NCBI GenBank assembly: GCA_014860005.1
Contig: JACZKP010000037.1
Coordinates: forward strand, 1-52,391
Length of the DNA: 52,391 nucleotides
Direction of reading: 5' to 3'
From: Verrucomicrobiota bacterium
GTDB lineage: Bacteria; Verrucomicrobiota; Verrucomicrobiae; Limisphaerales; UBA11358
Part shown: in pieces, positions 8,939-18,113 of the stretch
Position numbering within the stretch: the stretch's first letter is position 1
How the letters are laid out: each line of letters opens with the position of its first letter
The notes under the pieces: generated by a model
The model's database searches: none
Told to the model about the DNA's origin: nothing
Seen by the model: the letters and a program-made list of their open reading frames with translations, nothing else
Made by a program: the position numbers and the translations under genes

Positions 8939-10276
8939 TCAATTTGCGGCCGCAGCAGAACCGGAGAGGCGCTTGGGCTGTAGTTGTTGCCACTCGTTTT
9001 GAGGAACAGTCCTGCGTTTTTGTGTGAACACGAACGCGCCCTTCTTATTTCCAACCACAATATCCGGGAGCCCGTCGCCGTTGATGTCAGCGGCGGCGAC
9101 CTGGGTGCCCACACCGGAATCATCATCCACAAGATGCGGTATGAATTCAGCTCGGTTCTTCTCGGGGCGCACAAGCTTGAACCAATAAAGCACAGCCGGC
9201 GCGTTTGGCTCGGGGTCCATGGCCGAACCGTGAGCCCAGAAGCGCTTTCCGGTGATGAGATCCTTGAGTCCGTCGCCATCCATGTCAACCAGATCGAGTG
9301 CATGAGGTTGGGAGAATTTGACGCCGAAAGGATTTTCGGCGGATTCTTGGTTGATGATGATGTGCTTGCGGAACGAAATCTTACCTTGTTCACGAATCTG
9401 TTCAAACCAAGCGATGCCGTAGCCGTGCGCGGACAGGCTGGTGATAACGTCGTTTAGTCCGTCGCCGTTCACGTCGTAGGCAAACATTTGTGCTCCACCT
9501 TCGCCAAAAGCAAAGGAGTGTTTGGTCCAGAGTTTTCCATCGGCGAGGGTTTCGGGCTGTTCCCACCAACCGTCTTTTTCCAAGAGGTCAACTCGCCCGT
9601 CGCCATTGACATCGCCAAAGCCCAAACCGTGCGTGTAGCGTTGGTAATCTGACTTTGGTGAAACCGCATGGAACTTCCAAGGCTGGCCTGGTTGTTTCCA
9701 ATTCGCTTGGGCATAGCCGATGTAACCTTCTGAGCAGCAAATGATTTCAGGGTTTCCATCGCCCGTAACGTCGCCAAATCCAGGCGATTCATTGTCGAGC
9801 ACATTCAAGATGACATGATTCTTCCAGTGCCCCGACTTGCCTTGTGGGTTCTCATACCAAACGACTTCTTTTCCGGGAAAGCCGTAGATCAGAATGTCCG
9901 GCCAGCCGTCCTGATTAAAGTCGTAGGTAAAGGTCAAGAAATTGTCAGCATAAGCATTGTTGACGCCGCGGGCGCCCTCAAAGCCGGGGATCGTTACTTC
10001 GGTGCCGTCTGCGAGTTTTCGTTTGAAAGTCTGGCTCGCTGGACGGTATTCGCGGCGCTTGCTGAAGTCAGGACCTTCAAACCAAAACGGCCCATAAACG
10101 ATGTCCGTCTTGCCATCGCGATTGAAATCGGCGAAGTACGCTCCTTCCGCCCAGAATTCGTCAGTCAGATGCTGCTTGATGAAGGAATGACTGTGCCATT
10201 CGTTGGCAAGGCTTGGATTGAGATTCAACAGCCACGCCAAGACGAAGGCCGAAGCGGCTCGCGTGACTTTGGACAT
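8939..10276 (-). CDS. Secreted FG-GAP/VCBS repeat protein
   Basis: I take the ATG at 10274-10276 as start because it opens a signal peptide (MSKVTRAASAFVLAWLLN, cleavage near SLA-NE); a longer frame begins 13 codons earlier. The mature protein of about 420 residues contains seven calcium-binding D-x-N/D-x-D-G loops: DFNRDGKTD, DFNQDGWPD, DVTGDGNPE, DVNGDGRVD, DVNGDGLND, DMDGDGLKD and DINGDGLPD. These mark a beta-propeller of integrin-like repeats. It likely works outside the cytoplasm in carbohydrate or protein binding. It precedes the dehydrogenase fusion in the direction of transcription with about a 98-base gap, so the two could be coregulated. Confidence 0.8.
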   Translation of the reverse strand: MSKVTRAASAFVLAWLLNLNPSLANEWHSHSFIKQHLTDEFWAEGAYFADFNRDGKTDIVYGPFWFEGPDFSKRREYRPASQTFKRKLADGTEVTIPGFEGARGVNNAYADNFLTFTYDFNQDGWPDILIYGFPGKEVVWYENPQGKSGHWKNHVILNVLDNESPGFGDVTGDGNPEIICCSEGYIGYAQANWKQPGQPWKFHAVSPKSDYQRYTHGLGFGDVNGDGRVDLLEKDGWWEQPETLADGKLWTKHSFAFGEGGAQMFAYDVNGDGLNDVITSLSAHGYGIAWFEQIREQGKISFRKHIIINQESAENPFGVKFSQPHALDLVDMDGDGLKDLITGKRFWAHGSAMDPEPNAPAVLYWFKLVRPEKNRAEFIPHLVDDDSGVGTQVAAADINGDGLPDIVVGNKKGAFVFTQKRRTVPQNEWQQLQPKRLSGSAAAAN

Positions 10277-10333
10277 CCAAAGTCGGGCTTTGAAATAAAC
10301 TGTAATTGTAATCATAGGTAATTATTGGTCGTG

Positions 10334-12277
10334 TTAGCTGCATGAAATCTGATCCCGTTCCGACTCAGCCTTGGACTCAATCGATTTGTTTACCGCCTGC
10401 CGCTTGAGGCAAACCATTACTAAACTGACATCTGCCGGTGAAACGCCGGATATGCGGGACGCCTGACCGATTGTGACTGGGCGTATCTTGCTCAACTTCT
10501 GGCGGGCCTCCAAACGCAGACTTGGTACGGATGAATAGTCGAACTCTGGCGGTATTGACTTGTTTTCCAAGGTCTTGAATTTTTCCACTTCCGCTCCTTG
10601 GCGCTCAATATAACCAGCATATTTGATGGATATTTCCACTTGTTGCGTAACTTCATCATTTAAGGCATGGTTCCGCCTCGGCAACATGCCGTATGAGATT
10701 TCTGGTCGTCGCAACAATTGCGCAAGCGTTTCCTGCCCATCTCGTGTTTCATGGAGGCGAGCGGTCTCAACCTCAATCGACTTTCTCTTCTGATCAAATG
10801 CTCTGTAATTTCTATCCGGTAGCAATCCGATTTGATGGCCTAGTTCAGAGAGCCTCAAGTCCGCGTTGTCCTGACGCAGGACCAATCGGTATTCAGATCT
10901 CGAGGTGAACATCCGGTAAGGCTCGATTGTGCCCTTGGTGACGAGATCGTCAATAAGCACCCCGATGTAAGCTTGATCTCGCCTCAAGATGAAGGCGGAT
11001 TGCTCCTGAATCCTCCGAGCTGCGTTAATTCCAGCAATCAGCCCCTGCGCGCCAGCCTCTTCATATCCTGATGTACCGTTGATCTGCCCCGCTAGGAATA
11101 GGTTTCTGCAGACTTTAGTTTCCAAGTTTGGCAACAGTTGAGTTGGAAATACATAGTCATACTCTACTGCGTAAGCTGGGCGGGCGATCTCGGCGTGCTC
11201 GCAACCAAGGATGGTCTTTACGAGTTGGACTTGCACCTCAAATGGAAGCGAGGTGGAGAATCCATTGACATAGATTTCATCGGTGGCAATTCCTTCAGGC
11301 TCCAAGAATATCTGGTGGCGTTCCTTGTCGGCGAATCGGATGATCTTATCTTCGATTGAAGGGCAGTAACGCGGACCAACACCCTCGATCATTCCGGCAT
11401 ACAACGGAGATAGATGAATATTCTGCCGAATAATTCTAGCAGTTTCATCTGTCGTGTAGGTGATGTAGCATGGTAGCTGACCTTGGATTCTCTCCAAGAT
11501 CGAACCTCTTGGGTATTTCGCACCTAATGCGTCAGACCTTCTTTCGATCTCAGCGGGCTGTTCCACGTGGAACAAATCGTCCTTCCAAAATGTGAAGAAT
11601 GGAATTGGGTCGTCTCCATGCTGGACCGCAGTCTTTTGAAAATCAATCGAGCGCTTCAGCAGTCGAGGCGGCGTGCCGGTTTTCAATCGGCCAAGTTCAA
11701 GACCCAACTCAATCAAGGAGGCGGACAGGCCATTTGCCGCCGCCTCTCCAGCTCGGCCTCCGGCTTGTTGGTCCTTTCCGATATGCATCAAACCACGCAG
11801 GAATGTGCCGGTCGTTACTACGACCGTCCGACCAAGAAACTGAACCCCAAGCGTTGTCTCAACGCCGAGCACCGCCCCATTATCATGAAGTAGTTTCCAA
11901 GACTGCCCCTGTTTGACATCAAGGTTTGGTTCTCGCTCACAAATCCACTTCAAACGGAATTGATAGGCCTTCTTGTCACATTGCGCCCGAGGAGACCAAA
12001 CTGCCGGCCCCCGCTTCGTATTAAGCATCCTAAACTGGATGCCGGACATATCGGTTGCTTTACCCATCTCCCCTCCCAACGAATCAATCTCACGAACCAG
12101 GTGGCCCTTTGCGGAACCGCCTATGGCGGGATTGCAGGACATTTGGCCAATGGTATCAAGATTGATGGTGAGTAGAAGGACTTGGCAACCCATTCGAGCA
12201 CTAGCCAGCGCCGCTTCAACCCCCGCATGGCCACCGCCTACAACGATAACGTCGTACGATTTTGGGTAAACAAACAT
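10334..12277 (-). CDS. mnmG: tRNA uridine-5-carboxymethylaminomethyl(34) synthesis enzyme MnmG (GidA)
   Basis: The 647-residue protein is full length for MnmG. Residues 10-24 (VIVVGGGHAGVEAAL) form the FAD-binding Rossmann start. NPAIGGSAKGHLVREID, GTFLRGLMHIG and RYCPSIEDKI are family signatures. The C-terminal helical region (SIKYAGYIERQ, then LRLEARQKLSKIRPVTIGQA) is the MnmE-binding part. With MnmE the enzyme adds the carboxymethylaminomethyl group to U34 of certain tRNAs using FAD, NADH and folate. It lies 10 bases downstream of pgi and is probably cotranscribed with it. The usual neighbours mnmE and rsmG are absent here. Confidence 0.97.
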   Translation of the reverse strand: MFVYPKSYDVIVVGGGHAGVEAALASARMGCQVLLLTINLDTIGQMSCNPAIGGSAKGHLVREIDSLGGEMGKATDMSGIQFRMLNTKRGPAVWSPRAQCDKKAYQFRLKWICEREPNLDVKQGQSWKLLHDNGAVLGVETTLGVQFLGRTVVVTTGTFLRGLMHIGKDQQAGGRAGEAAANGLSASLIELGLELGRLKTGTPPRLLKRSIDFQKTAVQHGDDPIPFFTFWKDDLFHVEQPAEIERRSDALGAKYPRGSILERIQGQLPCYITYTTDETARIIRQNIHLSPLYAGMIEGVGPRYCPSIEDKIIRFADKERHQIFLEPEGIATDEIYVNGFSTSLPFEVQVQLVKTILGCEHAEIARPAYAVEYDYVFPTQLLPNLETKVCRNLFLAGQINGTSGYEEAGAQGLIAGINAARRIQEQSAFILRRDQAYIGVLIDDLVTKGTIEPYRMFTSRSEYRLVLRQDNADLRLSELGHQIGLLPDRNYRAFDQKRKSIEVETARLHETRDGQETLAQLLRRPEISYGMLPRRNHALNDEVTQQVEISIKYAGYIERQGAEVEKFKTLENKSIPPEFDYSSVPSLRLEARQKLSKIRPVTIGQASRISGVSPADVSLVMVCLKRQAVNKSIESKAESERDQISCS

Positions 12278-12287
12278 CAGATTACGG

Positions 12288-13889
12288 CTAAACCTTGCGG
12301 TATTTTGACTCCAGTGGATCGACAGCAGGGAACTTCACCACACCACGCCACGCATTCGCCTCGAGGTGTTCACAAATCTTGAAAACATGCACAGCATCGC
12401 ACTCGGCACCGATTGAACGAGCGATGTCACTGACAGAATGTGAAATACCTGGCTTATGATTAAGCAAGTCCATAATTTTGCCTTGAAGGCTGATCACATC
12501 AACGGCGGCTCGCTTGCCAGCCTCAACACCAGGCTGATGATACGCATTGATATTTACGAGCGATGCGTAGATGCCAACCGCTCTCTCGAACAGTGCGATC
12601 AAAACTCCAATGCTGAACGCAGAAACATCGCGGATAGTAATTGTAAGAGATTCACGACCATTCTCGGCGAGCGCATGTCGAGTCCCCAAGTAGAAACCGT
12701 GCAAGTAATCGCCTGACGTGATATTTGGATCAACAAAGACCGGAACTTGGGATTCTTCGCGATCCTGAAGAACTTCAATGAACGACACGAAAAAATCATT
12801 TAATCCATCTCTAAGTTGTTGAATATAAGAATGTTGATCTGTTGCCCCCTTGTTGCCAAATACAGTGATCCCTTGGTTCACAACCTTGTCTTCCAGATCA
12901 AGCTCCTTACCAAGCGATTCCATGATGAGTTGCTGAAGGTAACGCGAGAAAAGCTCCAAGCGGTCCTTATATGGGATAACCACCATGTTCTTGTCGCCAG
13001 AGCCATTGCCGCCCTGAAACCACGCCAAAGCTAACAGCGCTGAAGGATTTCTGCGTGCGATTAAAACGCGTGTGACATCATCGCATGACTTGGCCCCTAG
13101 TATTAAACTGTCAATGTTAATGCCTTGCAAGGCAGCAGGTAGCAAACCAACAGCCGATAACACGCTGGTTCGACCTCCAACCCAGTCCCACATTGGAAAT
13201 CGCTGAAGCCATGCATTCTTGGAGGCAAGCTGATCAAGCGCGCTATCAGGTTGTGTGATGGCGACCGCGTGCTTCCCAAAATCGAGGCCTAGAGCCTCGT
13301 ATGCAGTCCTGGCCTCAATCATCCCGTTTCTAGTTTCCTTTGTGCCGCCGGACTTTGAGATTACAAGACACAGGGTTTGACCCAGTTCCGCGCCAATCCC
13401 AGTCAATATCCTTACCATCCCGTCTGAATCCGTGTTGTCGAAAAAATGCGGTTTGATTCTGTCCATCACCGGATGACCAAGCGCATGAGCCACAAACTGC
13501 GGTCCCAAAGCCGACCCTCCGATGCCAATCAGCAGGAGATTCTTGAATGGCCCGTGCGCCCCACGAACCGCGCCCGAATGAACCTCATTCGCAAAAGCTT
13601 TGATTTGCAGTGCGGTTTCCTCGATTTCCCGACGGATATCAGGCGTGGGTGCAAGCCCTGGATTACGCAACCAATAGTGCCCCACCATGCGGTTCTCATC
13701 AGAATTTGCGATGGCGCCGCCCTCCAATGCCGCCATGTCTGCAAAAGCTTTTTGCACGCGAGGTTCCATCTTTGCGAAGAACTCCTCGGATACATTCATT
13801 TGGCTGAGGTCCAGCGCCAGGCCAAGCTCTGGAAACTCAGAGTAATACTGTTTGAACCGCTCCCAAGACTGCTGTTTCGATGTGCTCAT
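12288..13889 (-). CDS. pgi: Glucose-6-phosphate isomerase with a C-terminal winged-helix-like extension
   Basis: The 533-residue enzyme interconverts glucose-6-phosphate and fructose-6-phosphate in the cytosol. Signatures seen are LLIGIGGSALGPQ (sugar-phosphate loop), ISKSGGTKETRN, VGGRTSVLSAVGLLP (first PGI signature) and GNKGATDQHSYIQQLRDG (second signature). The catalytic core appears to end near residue 470. The last 60 residues (SLQGKIMDLLNHKPG, then SVSDIARSIGAECDAVHVFK and ICEHLEANAWRGV) have the rhythm of a winged helix domain, which many PGIs lack. The start is the ATG at 13887-13889. Confidence 0.95.
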   Translation of the reverse strand: MSTSKQQSWERFKQYYSEFPELGLALDLSQMNVSEEFFAKMEPRVQKAFADMAALEGGAIANSDENRMVGHYWLRNPGLAPTPDIRREIEETALQIKAFANEVHSGAVRGAHGPFKNLLLIGIGGSALGPQFVAHALGHPVMDRIKPHFFDNTDSDGMVRILTGIGAELGQTLCLVISKSGGTKETRNGMIEARTAYEALGLDFGKHAVAITQPDSALDQLASKNAWLQRFPMWDWVGGRTSVLSAVGLLPAALQGINIDSLILGAKSCDDVTRVLIARRNPSALLALAWFQGGNGSGDKNMVVIPYKDRLELFSRYLQQLIMESLGKELDLEDKVVNQGITVFGNKGATDQHSYIQQLRDGLNDFFVSFIEVLQDREESQVPVFVDPNITSGDYLHGFYLGTRHALAENGRESLTITIRDVSAFSIGVLIALFERAVGIYASLVNINAYHQPGVEAGKRAAVDVISLQGKIMDLLNHKPGISHSVSDIARSIGAECDAVHVFKICEHLEANAWRGVVKFPAVDPLESKYRKV

Positions 13890-14038
13890 AAAGCTGGTGT
13901 ATCCTACCGACTCGTCCCATCCAGGTCAGGATACTTTTTCATACTTTTTCACAATTCTTGGAGCACGAATGAACAAGTAGCTACACCACCGCAGCATATT
14001 TCGACTTGGACTTGAGATATTGAAGCCTTCTGAGCATG

Positions 14039-14060
14039 AAAAAGCCCGCTTAACGCGGGC
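14039..14060 (-). terminator. Rho-independent terminator after efp
   Basis: On the minus strand a GCCCGC/GCGGGC stem closes a short TTAA-centred loop and is followed by TTTTT. It lies about 40 bases downstream of the efp stop and faces the right way to end efp transcription. Confidence 0.8.
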
Positions 14061-14098
14061 ATTGAGGTGTAAATCTGGAGTTGGGTGAAAACTGCCTG

Positions 14099-14659
14099 TC
14101 AGGCACGCTCCATGTATTTCCCTGTGCGCGTATCAATCTTAATCTTCTCGCCAGCCTTGATGAACAGCGGGGCTTGCACGGTGATGCCGGTTTCAACCGT
14201 GATGGCCTTCTGCACATTATTGGCGGAATCACCACGGACGCCCTCGGGGGCATCCGTCACGGTGAGCACCACGCTCGGGGGAATTTCAACCGTCACGGCT
14301 TTTTCCTCAACAAATGTCACCGTCACCGTGCCATTCTCGACGAGATAGTTTTTTGCGTCGCCCACCAATTCCGGCGTTAGGGTCACGGTTTCGTAGGTTT
14401 CCGGATCGGTGAAAACAAAATCCTGACCATCCTTATAGCTGAACTCCATTTTCTTGGTCAGCATCGGCACCGTCTCGACCTTTTCCGTGGAACTAAAGCG
14501 TACGTCGGAAGACTTGCCCGTGCGGACACTGCGGAGGGTGGCCTGTACGAACGCGCGCAGATTGCCCGGCGTGCGGTGTTGTACATCCAAAACCACACAG
14601 ATGTCGCCGTTGTAATCAATTGCCATGCCTCGGCGGAGGTCGTTTGCTGCTGCTGCCAT
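14099..14659 (-). CDS. efp: Elongation factor P with Asn at the tip position
   Basis: The 186-residue protein has the three beta-barrel domains of EF-P: KOW-like residues 6-65, the OB domain about 70-130 and the C-terminal OB domain about 131-186 (PSVVLTVTDAPEGVRGDSAN). EF-P enters the ribosomal E site and relieves stalls at consecutive prolines. I choose the ATG at 14657-14659 because the family begins just before NDLRRG; a longer in-frame reading to 14965 has no homology. Aligned to E. coli EF-P without gaps, the modified Lys34 falls on Asn33 here (RTPGNLRAF). So lysylation, rhamnosylation or 5-aminopentanolation at that site would not be possible. No modification genes are nearby. Confidence 0.95.
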   Translation of the reverse strand: MAAAANDLRRGMAIDYNGDICVVLDVQHRTPGNLRAFVQATLRSVRTGKSSDVRFSSTEKVETVPMLTKKMEFSYKDGQDFVFTDPETYETVTLTPELVGDAKNYLVENGTVTVTFVEEKAVTVEIPPSVVLTVTDAPEGVRGDSANNVQKAITVETGITVQAPLFIKAGEKIKIDTRTGKYMERA

Positions 14660-14901
14660 AGAATCGCTTGTCTCGTTAGCTTGATCTTGCTGCCCTGAAT
14701 CAGGGGCGGGGAAGTTAATGAACGCTAGCTCGAAAGCAAGCCTCGAATCTTGGGTGTCGGATTGTTTAGGTCGGATTCCCGAATCGTTGGTTATCCAAGA
14801 ACTCCCTGACCGGGCACAGGCTTCCTGGCAGCGATGGCGACTCCTTAACGCTTCTGTGCCGCCATTCAGAACCTGCCCGAATAAAACGCAGGAGATGAGG
14901 G

Positions 14902-16233
14902 TTAAACCAATGCCAACGCTTCGAATTTGCGACCCAGAACGACGTCGATTCGCGTCTTGAGCCATTGCTCCAGCACGCCGGCATAAACGTTGCGGAAATC
15001 CACCGTGAACTGAAGATCACCCCGCGACAAGTCCGACGGAGCGAGACTGGGATATTTGCCCAGGAGACCGGCTTTGATGTTGTGGCCGATGACGAACATC
15101 GGTGCGGCGGCCCCATGATCCGTGCCCTGGCTGGCGTTCTCCGTGACTCGCCGGCCGAATTCGCTGAATGTCATCACCATCACCCGCTGCAGATTGCCCT
15201 GCGCCTTGAGGTCATCCACGAATGCTTTGACCGCGCCGCCGAGATCGGTGAGCAAGCGCTCGTGGGCGCCGGGTTGATTGGTGTGCGTGTCGTAACCGCC
15301 CTGCGAAACATAGAACACGCGCGTGGGCAATCCGCCACCAATGAGTTTGGCGACCATCTTAAGCGCGTTCGCCAGTTGCGAATTGGGATAGCTGGCCTGG
15401 TTCTGCACGCGGCTGGCAATCGCGCGGATCTGATCCGAACTGACCTGGGCATCCAGCGCCGTGCGTTCAATGAAATCGAGTGGTGAACCGCCGCGCATGG
15501 CGTCACCGGCGATGGCGCCAATGCTGCCACCCGAGTTCTCCATCATCGGTTCGTCAGGTTCGTTCAGTTTGCGAAAGGACTCCTCAGTGGCGTCCATTTC
15601 GCTGCGGTCGGCCCGGCCGGATTGCATGAAGCGGTAATTCCCCGGGTTGTCGAAACAAATGCCGGTGGGTTTCTTCGCGGCCAACGCCTGCGGCATCTGG
15701 CGACCCAGCGTGACCGCCACTGTTGGATCGCAGCCTTCGCAACTGTTGTCAAAGAACCGGCCCAGCCAGCCGTATTTCTCAAAGCGTTCCGCGTCGCTGG
15801 CGGTCTGCCAAATTTCCGTCGAACGGAAATGCGAGCGGTTCGGATTCGGATAGCCAACGCCTTGAACAACGGCTAATTGCCCGGCGTCGTAGATCTCCTT
15901 GAATCCAGCCAACGCCTTGTGAAGACCGATTCCATCGTTGATCCGCAGAATGTCCTTCTCAGCCAGAGCCAGGCGGGGCCGCGCTTTGAGATAGTGATCA
16001 TTGGTGTAAGGCACCACAGTGTTCAAACCGTCGTTGCCACCCGCCATTTGCAGCACCACAAGGATGGTGGAATCCTTGCCGGTCGCGATTTGCCGGGCGG
16101 AATCGGCGGCTTCGGCATGGAGTGATGAGAAAGTATTGGCCAGAAACGTCGGGACCGTCCACGACAGCGCGCTGCCGAGAATCGTGCTGCGCAGGAATTC
16201 ACGCCGGGTTCTAAGAGTGAGATTGGTGTTCAT
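14902..16233 (-). CDS. DUF1501 domain protein, Tat-exported
   Basis: The protein starts at the ATG at 16231-16233, which gives MNTNLTLRTRREFLRSTI, a twin-arginine signal (RRxFL) followed by a hydrophobic stretch; a longer frame reaches 16314. The remaining 400 or so residues match DUF1501 (sulfatase-like alkaline phosphatase superfamily): VLQMAGGNDGLNTVVPYTND, RSHFRSTEIWQTA, VFYVSQGGYDTH and MTFSEFGRRVTENASQGTDH. The FGRR and TDHG motifs are the conserved metal-site region. Transport in folded form through Tat is inferred. It is immediately downstream of a DUF1800 gene, the usual pairing in Planctomycetes and Verrucomicrobia. The substrate is unknown. Confidence 0.9.
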   Translation of the reverse strand: MNTNLTLRTRREFLRSTILGSALSWTVPTFLANTFSSLHAEAADSARQIATGKDSTILVVLQMAGGNDGLNTVVPYTNDHYLKARPRLALAEKDILRINDGIGLHKALAGFKEIYDAGQLAVVQGVGYPNPNRSHFRSTEIWQTASDAERFEKYGWLGRFFDNSCEGCDPTVAVTLGRQMPQALAAKKPTGICFDNPGNYRFMQSGRADRSEMDATEESFRKLNEPDEPMMENSGGSIGAIAGDAMRGGSPLDFIERTALDAQVSSDQIRAIASRVQNQASYPNSQLANALKMVAKLIGGGLPTRVFYVSQGGYDTHTNQPGAHERLLTDLGGAVKAFVDDLKAQGNLQRVMVMTFSEFGRRVTENASQGTDHGAAAPMFVIGHNIKAGLLGKYPSLAPSDLSRGDLQFTVDFRNVYAGVLEQWLKTRIDVVLGRKFEALALV

Positions 16234-16444
16234 GGCTGTTGATGCACCGCTTTGGTTTTGGACTGGGTTTGACTGGGAGGCAGCGATTCCTTGAGCAGCG
16301 GCAGAACCATCCATCGCTTGAACTCCGGGATGACAACTGGTCTGACTGAGCGCACGGGCAGACGCCGGGAGGCGGCAATGACGCTCCCTCCTTCGGCGTG
16401 ACGCGGTGGCTCCGGATTTGAGTGGAACGATGGCCGACGCACTT

Positions 16445-17920
16445 TCATGTCAGTTGATATTCCGGGGTGGACATGACCAGGCGAATGGCGCCGAGGATGT
16501 CGCGCTCGTCCAACACGCCCCGCGCTTCAAGGTAATCTCGCAAAGCCTGCGCTTGCTTGGGCTTCAGGGGCGTTTGCAGGAGTCGCTTCTCCAGCGCCAC
16601 AATCAGCGCCGCTTTGTCCGTGCGCTGCTCAGCGGTAAGAATTCGCTCCACGTCCACCCGCGGCGGCGGGTTGTTTTGGAGGCGATTGGCCGCCCGGCGG
16701 GCCATGTTCGGGTTGTTGCCCCGAGCCACGCCAGCGACCATGGACATGTCCCCTTGAACCAGCGTTGCCGCTTGATTGTAGCGCGACAGCAGGTTGTTGG
16801 TGGTGATCCAGCTCAAACCGCCGTCCCAACCCTTGACGTTCGGCGGCGCAAACAAATCCTGGCCGAGATTGCGCGTCAACGCCCAGCACGCCGGCGGCGG
16901 CGGCAGTTCACTTTCCAGCATCCGCACCGTGCCCACGAGCCACTGCACGGGACTCTTGACCTGGTTGCGGATGAGGGAAGGCGCGTAGAATTCTTCGCTG
17001 CGAAACATCGCGCGCAGCAGCGGCTTGAACTGGTTGCCGCTCTGACGAAACACCGTAGCCAGCGCCTGATTCAATTCGGGTGCGGGCATTTCTCCCGCAA
17101 AATAATGCCACAGCCTGGCCGTGATGTACCTCGCTGATTGCGGTTGTGCCACGATGATTTTTAACACGTCCTCGCCGTTGAAATTGCCAGTCTGGCCGAA
17201 TACCGTTTTGCTGCCGTCATCGTGCAGGTTGGCGCGGAAAACAAACTTCTGGCGCGTTGGATCGAGGGTCCAACCGGTAAAAGCCCGTGCCGCTTCCGTG
17301 ATGTCCCGCTCGGAGTAATGGCCCTCGCCCAGCGCAAACAGTTCCATGACTTCACGGGCAAAGTTCTCATTGGGCTTTTGCCGGCGGCTCTGGGCCTGAT
17401 CCAGCCAGATCAACATGGCCGGGTCCTTGCCCGCTTCGATCAGCAGTTGCAGCCAGTTGCCCGCGGCGAGGCGCCGGAACAATTCATTCTGCCGCCACAT
17501 CAGGTAGGCGTCGCGCACCTTCTCGACACTGGTGGCAAAATGACCGTGCCAGAACAGCGTCAGCTTCTCCTGCAACGGACGCGGACCCTGCGCCATGCGT
17601 TGCAGCCACCAGCCGCGCAATTCAGTGATCTGCTGGCGCTGCATTTGTTGCTGCTCGCGCTGGAATCGGCGGCGCTCCTCCTCGCCCGCCTGGCGCGCGG
17701 CGCGCTGTTTCTCCAGGCGCTCCGGGTCTGTTTTGGCCCAATCCGGATCCTTGGTGTCGTCGGGAATCTTCTCGAAGTCCACCAAAGTCGCAACCGCCTT
17801 GTCCGGCCCCAATTCCACCAACCGCTCAATCTCCGCGGGCGGCCCGCCGAAACCGGCACGGTTCAGCAGGTGCGCGGCAGCGGTCCAATCCCATTTACGG
17901 GGAGCAAACGGTTCGAGCAT
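16445..17920 (-). CDS. DUF1800 domain protein
   Basis: The 491-residue protein opens with AAHLLNRAGFGGPPAEIERL, the N-terminal DUF1800 signature, and has FWHGHFATSVEKV, NENFAREVMELFALGEGHY, FTGWTLDP and NVKGWDGGLSWITTNNLLSR as further family blocks. A Gln/Arg-rich charged helix lies at about 80-105. No clear signal peptide is present. DUF1800 and DUF1501 proteins are encoded side by side in many PVC and myxobacterial genomes and presumably act together; the chemistry is not known. The gene is transcribed toward DUF1501 with a gap of about 210 bases. Confidence 0.9.
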   Translation of the reverse strand: MLEPFAPRKWDWTAAAHLLNRAGFGGPPAEIERLVELGPDKAVATLVDFEKIPDDTKDPDWAKTDPERLEKQRAARQAGEEERRRFQREQQQMQRQQITELRGWWLQRMAQGPRPLQEKLTLFWHGHFATSVEKVRDAYLMWRQNELFRRLAAGNWLQLLIEAGKDPAMLIWLDQAQSRRQKPNENFAREVMELFALGEGHYSERDITEAARAFTGWTLDPTRQKFVFRANLHDDGSKTVFGQTGNFNGEDVLKIIVAQPQSARYITARLWHYFAGEMPAPELNQALATVFRQSGNQFKPLLRAMFRSEEFYAPSLIRNQVKSPVQWLVGTVRMLESELPPPPACWALTRNLGQDLFAPPNVKGWDGGLSWITTNNLLSRYNQAATLVQGDMSMVAGVARGNNPNMARRAANRLQNNPPPRVDVERILTAEQRTDKAALIVALEKRLLQTPLKPKQAQALRDYLEARGVLDERDILGAIRLVMSTPEYQLT

Positions 17921-18113
17921 ACAATCAGACGGACGTCACGTGATACGGAAAGGTTTCATGGCATATAAAGCCGGGGCTGGCAACTCCCGTTTATGCCGAT
18001 TTCGCGCACGCGGCCGGCACGGAATGTCCGGGAATTTTTTCCTTGTTATTTTGGATGCGAAACCTAGCTTCAAATCCGTCGCTGTTAAACCAACTCTTAC
18101 TCGCAGACACGCT

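Noticed and set aside
7722..9002. A 426-codon plus-strand frame.
   Set aside because: Opposite the dehydrogenase fusion; amino-acid composition is unnatural and shows no domain.
14660..14965. An in-frame N-terminal extension of EF-P.
   Set aside because: It overlaps the DUF1501 gene's end and has no homology; EF-P starts normally at 14659.
17595..18113. An in-frame upstream extension of the PEP-CTERM protein.
   Set aside because: It covers the 5' part of DUF1800 on the other strand. The signal peptide begins at 18114.
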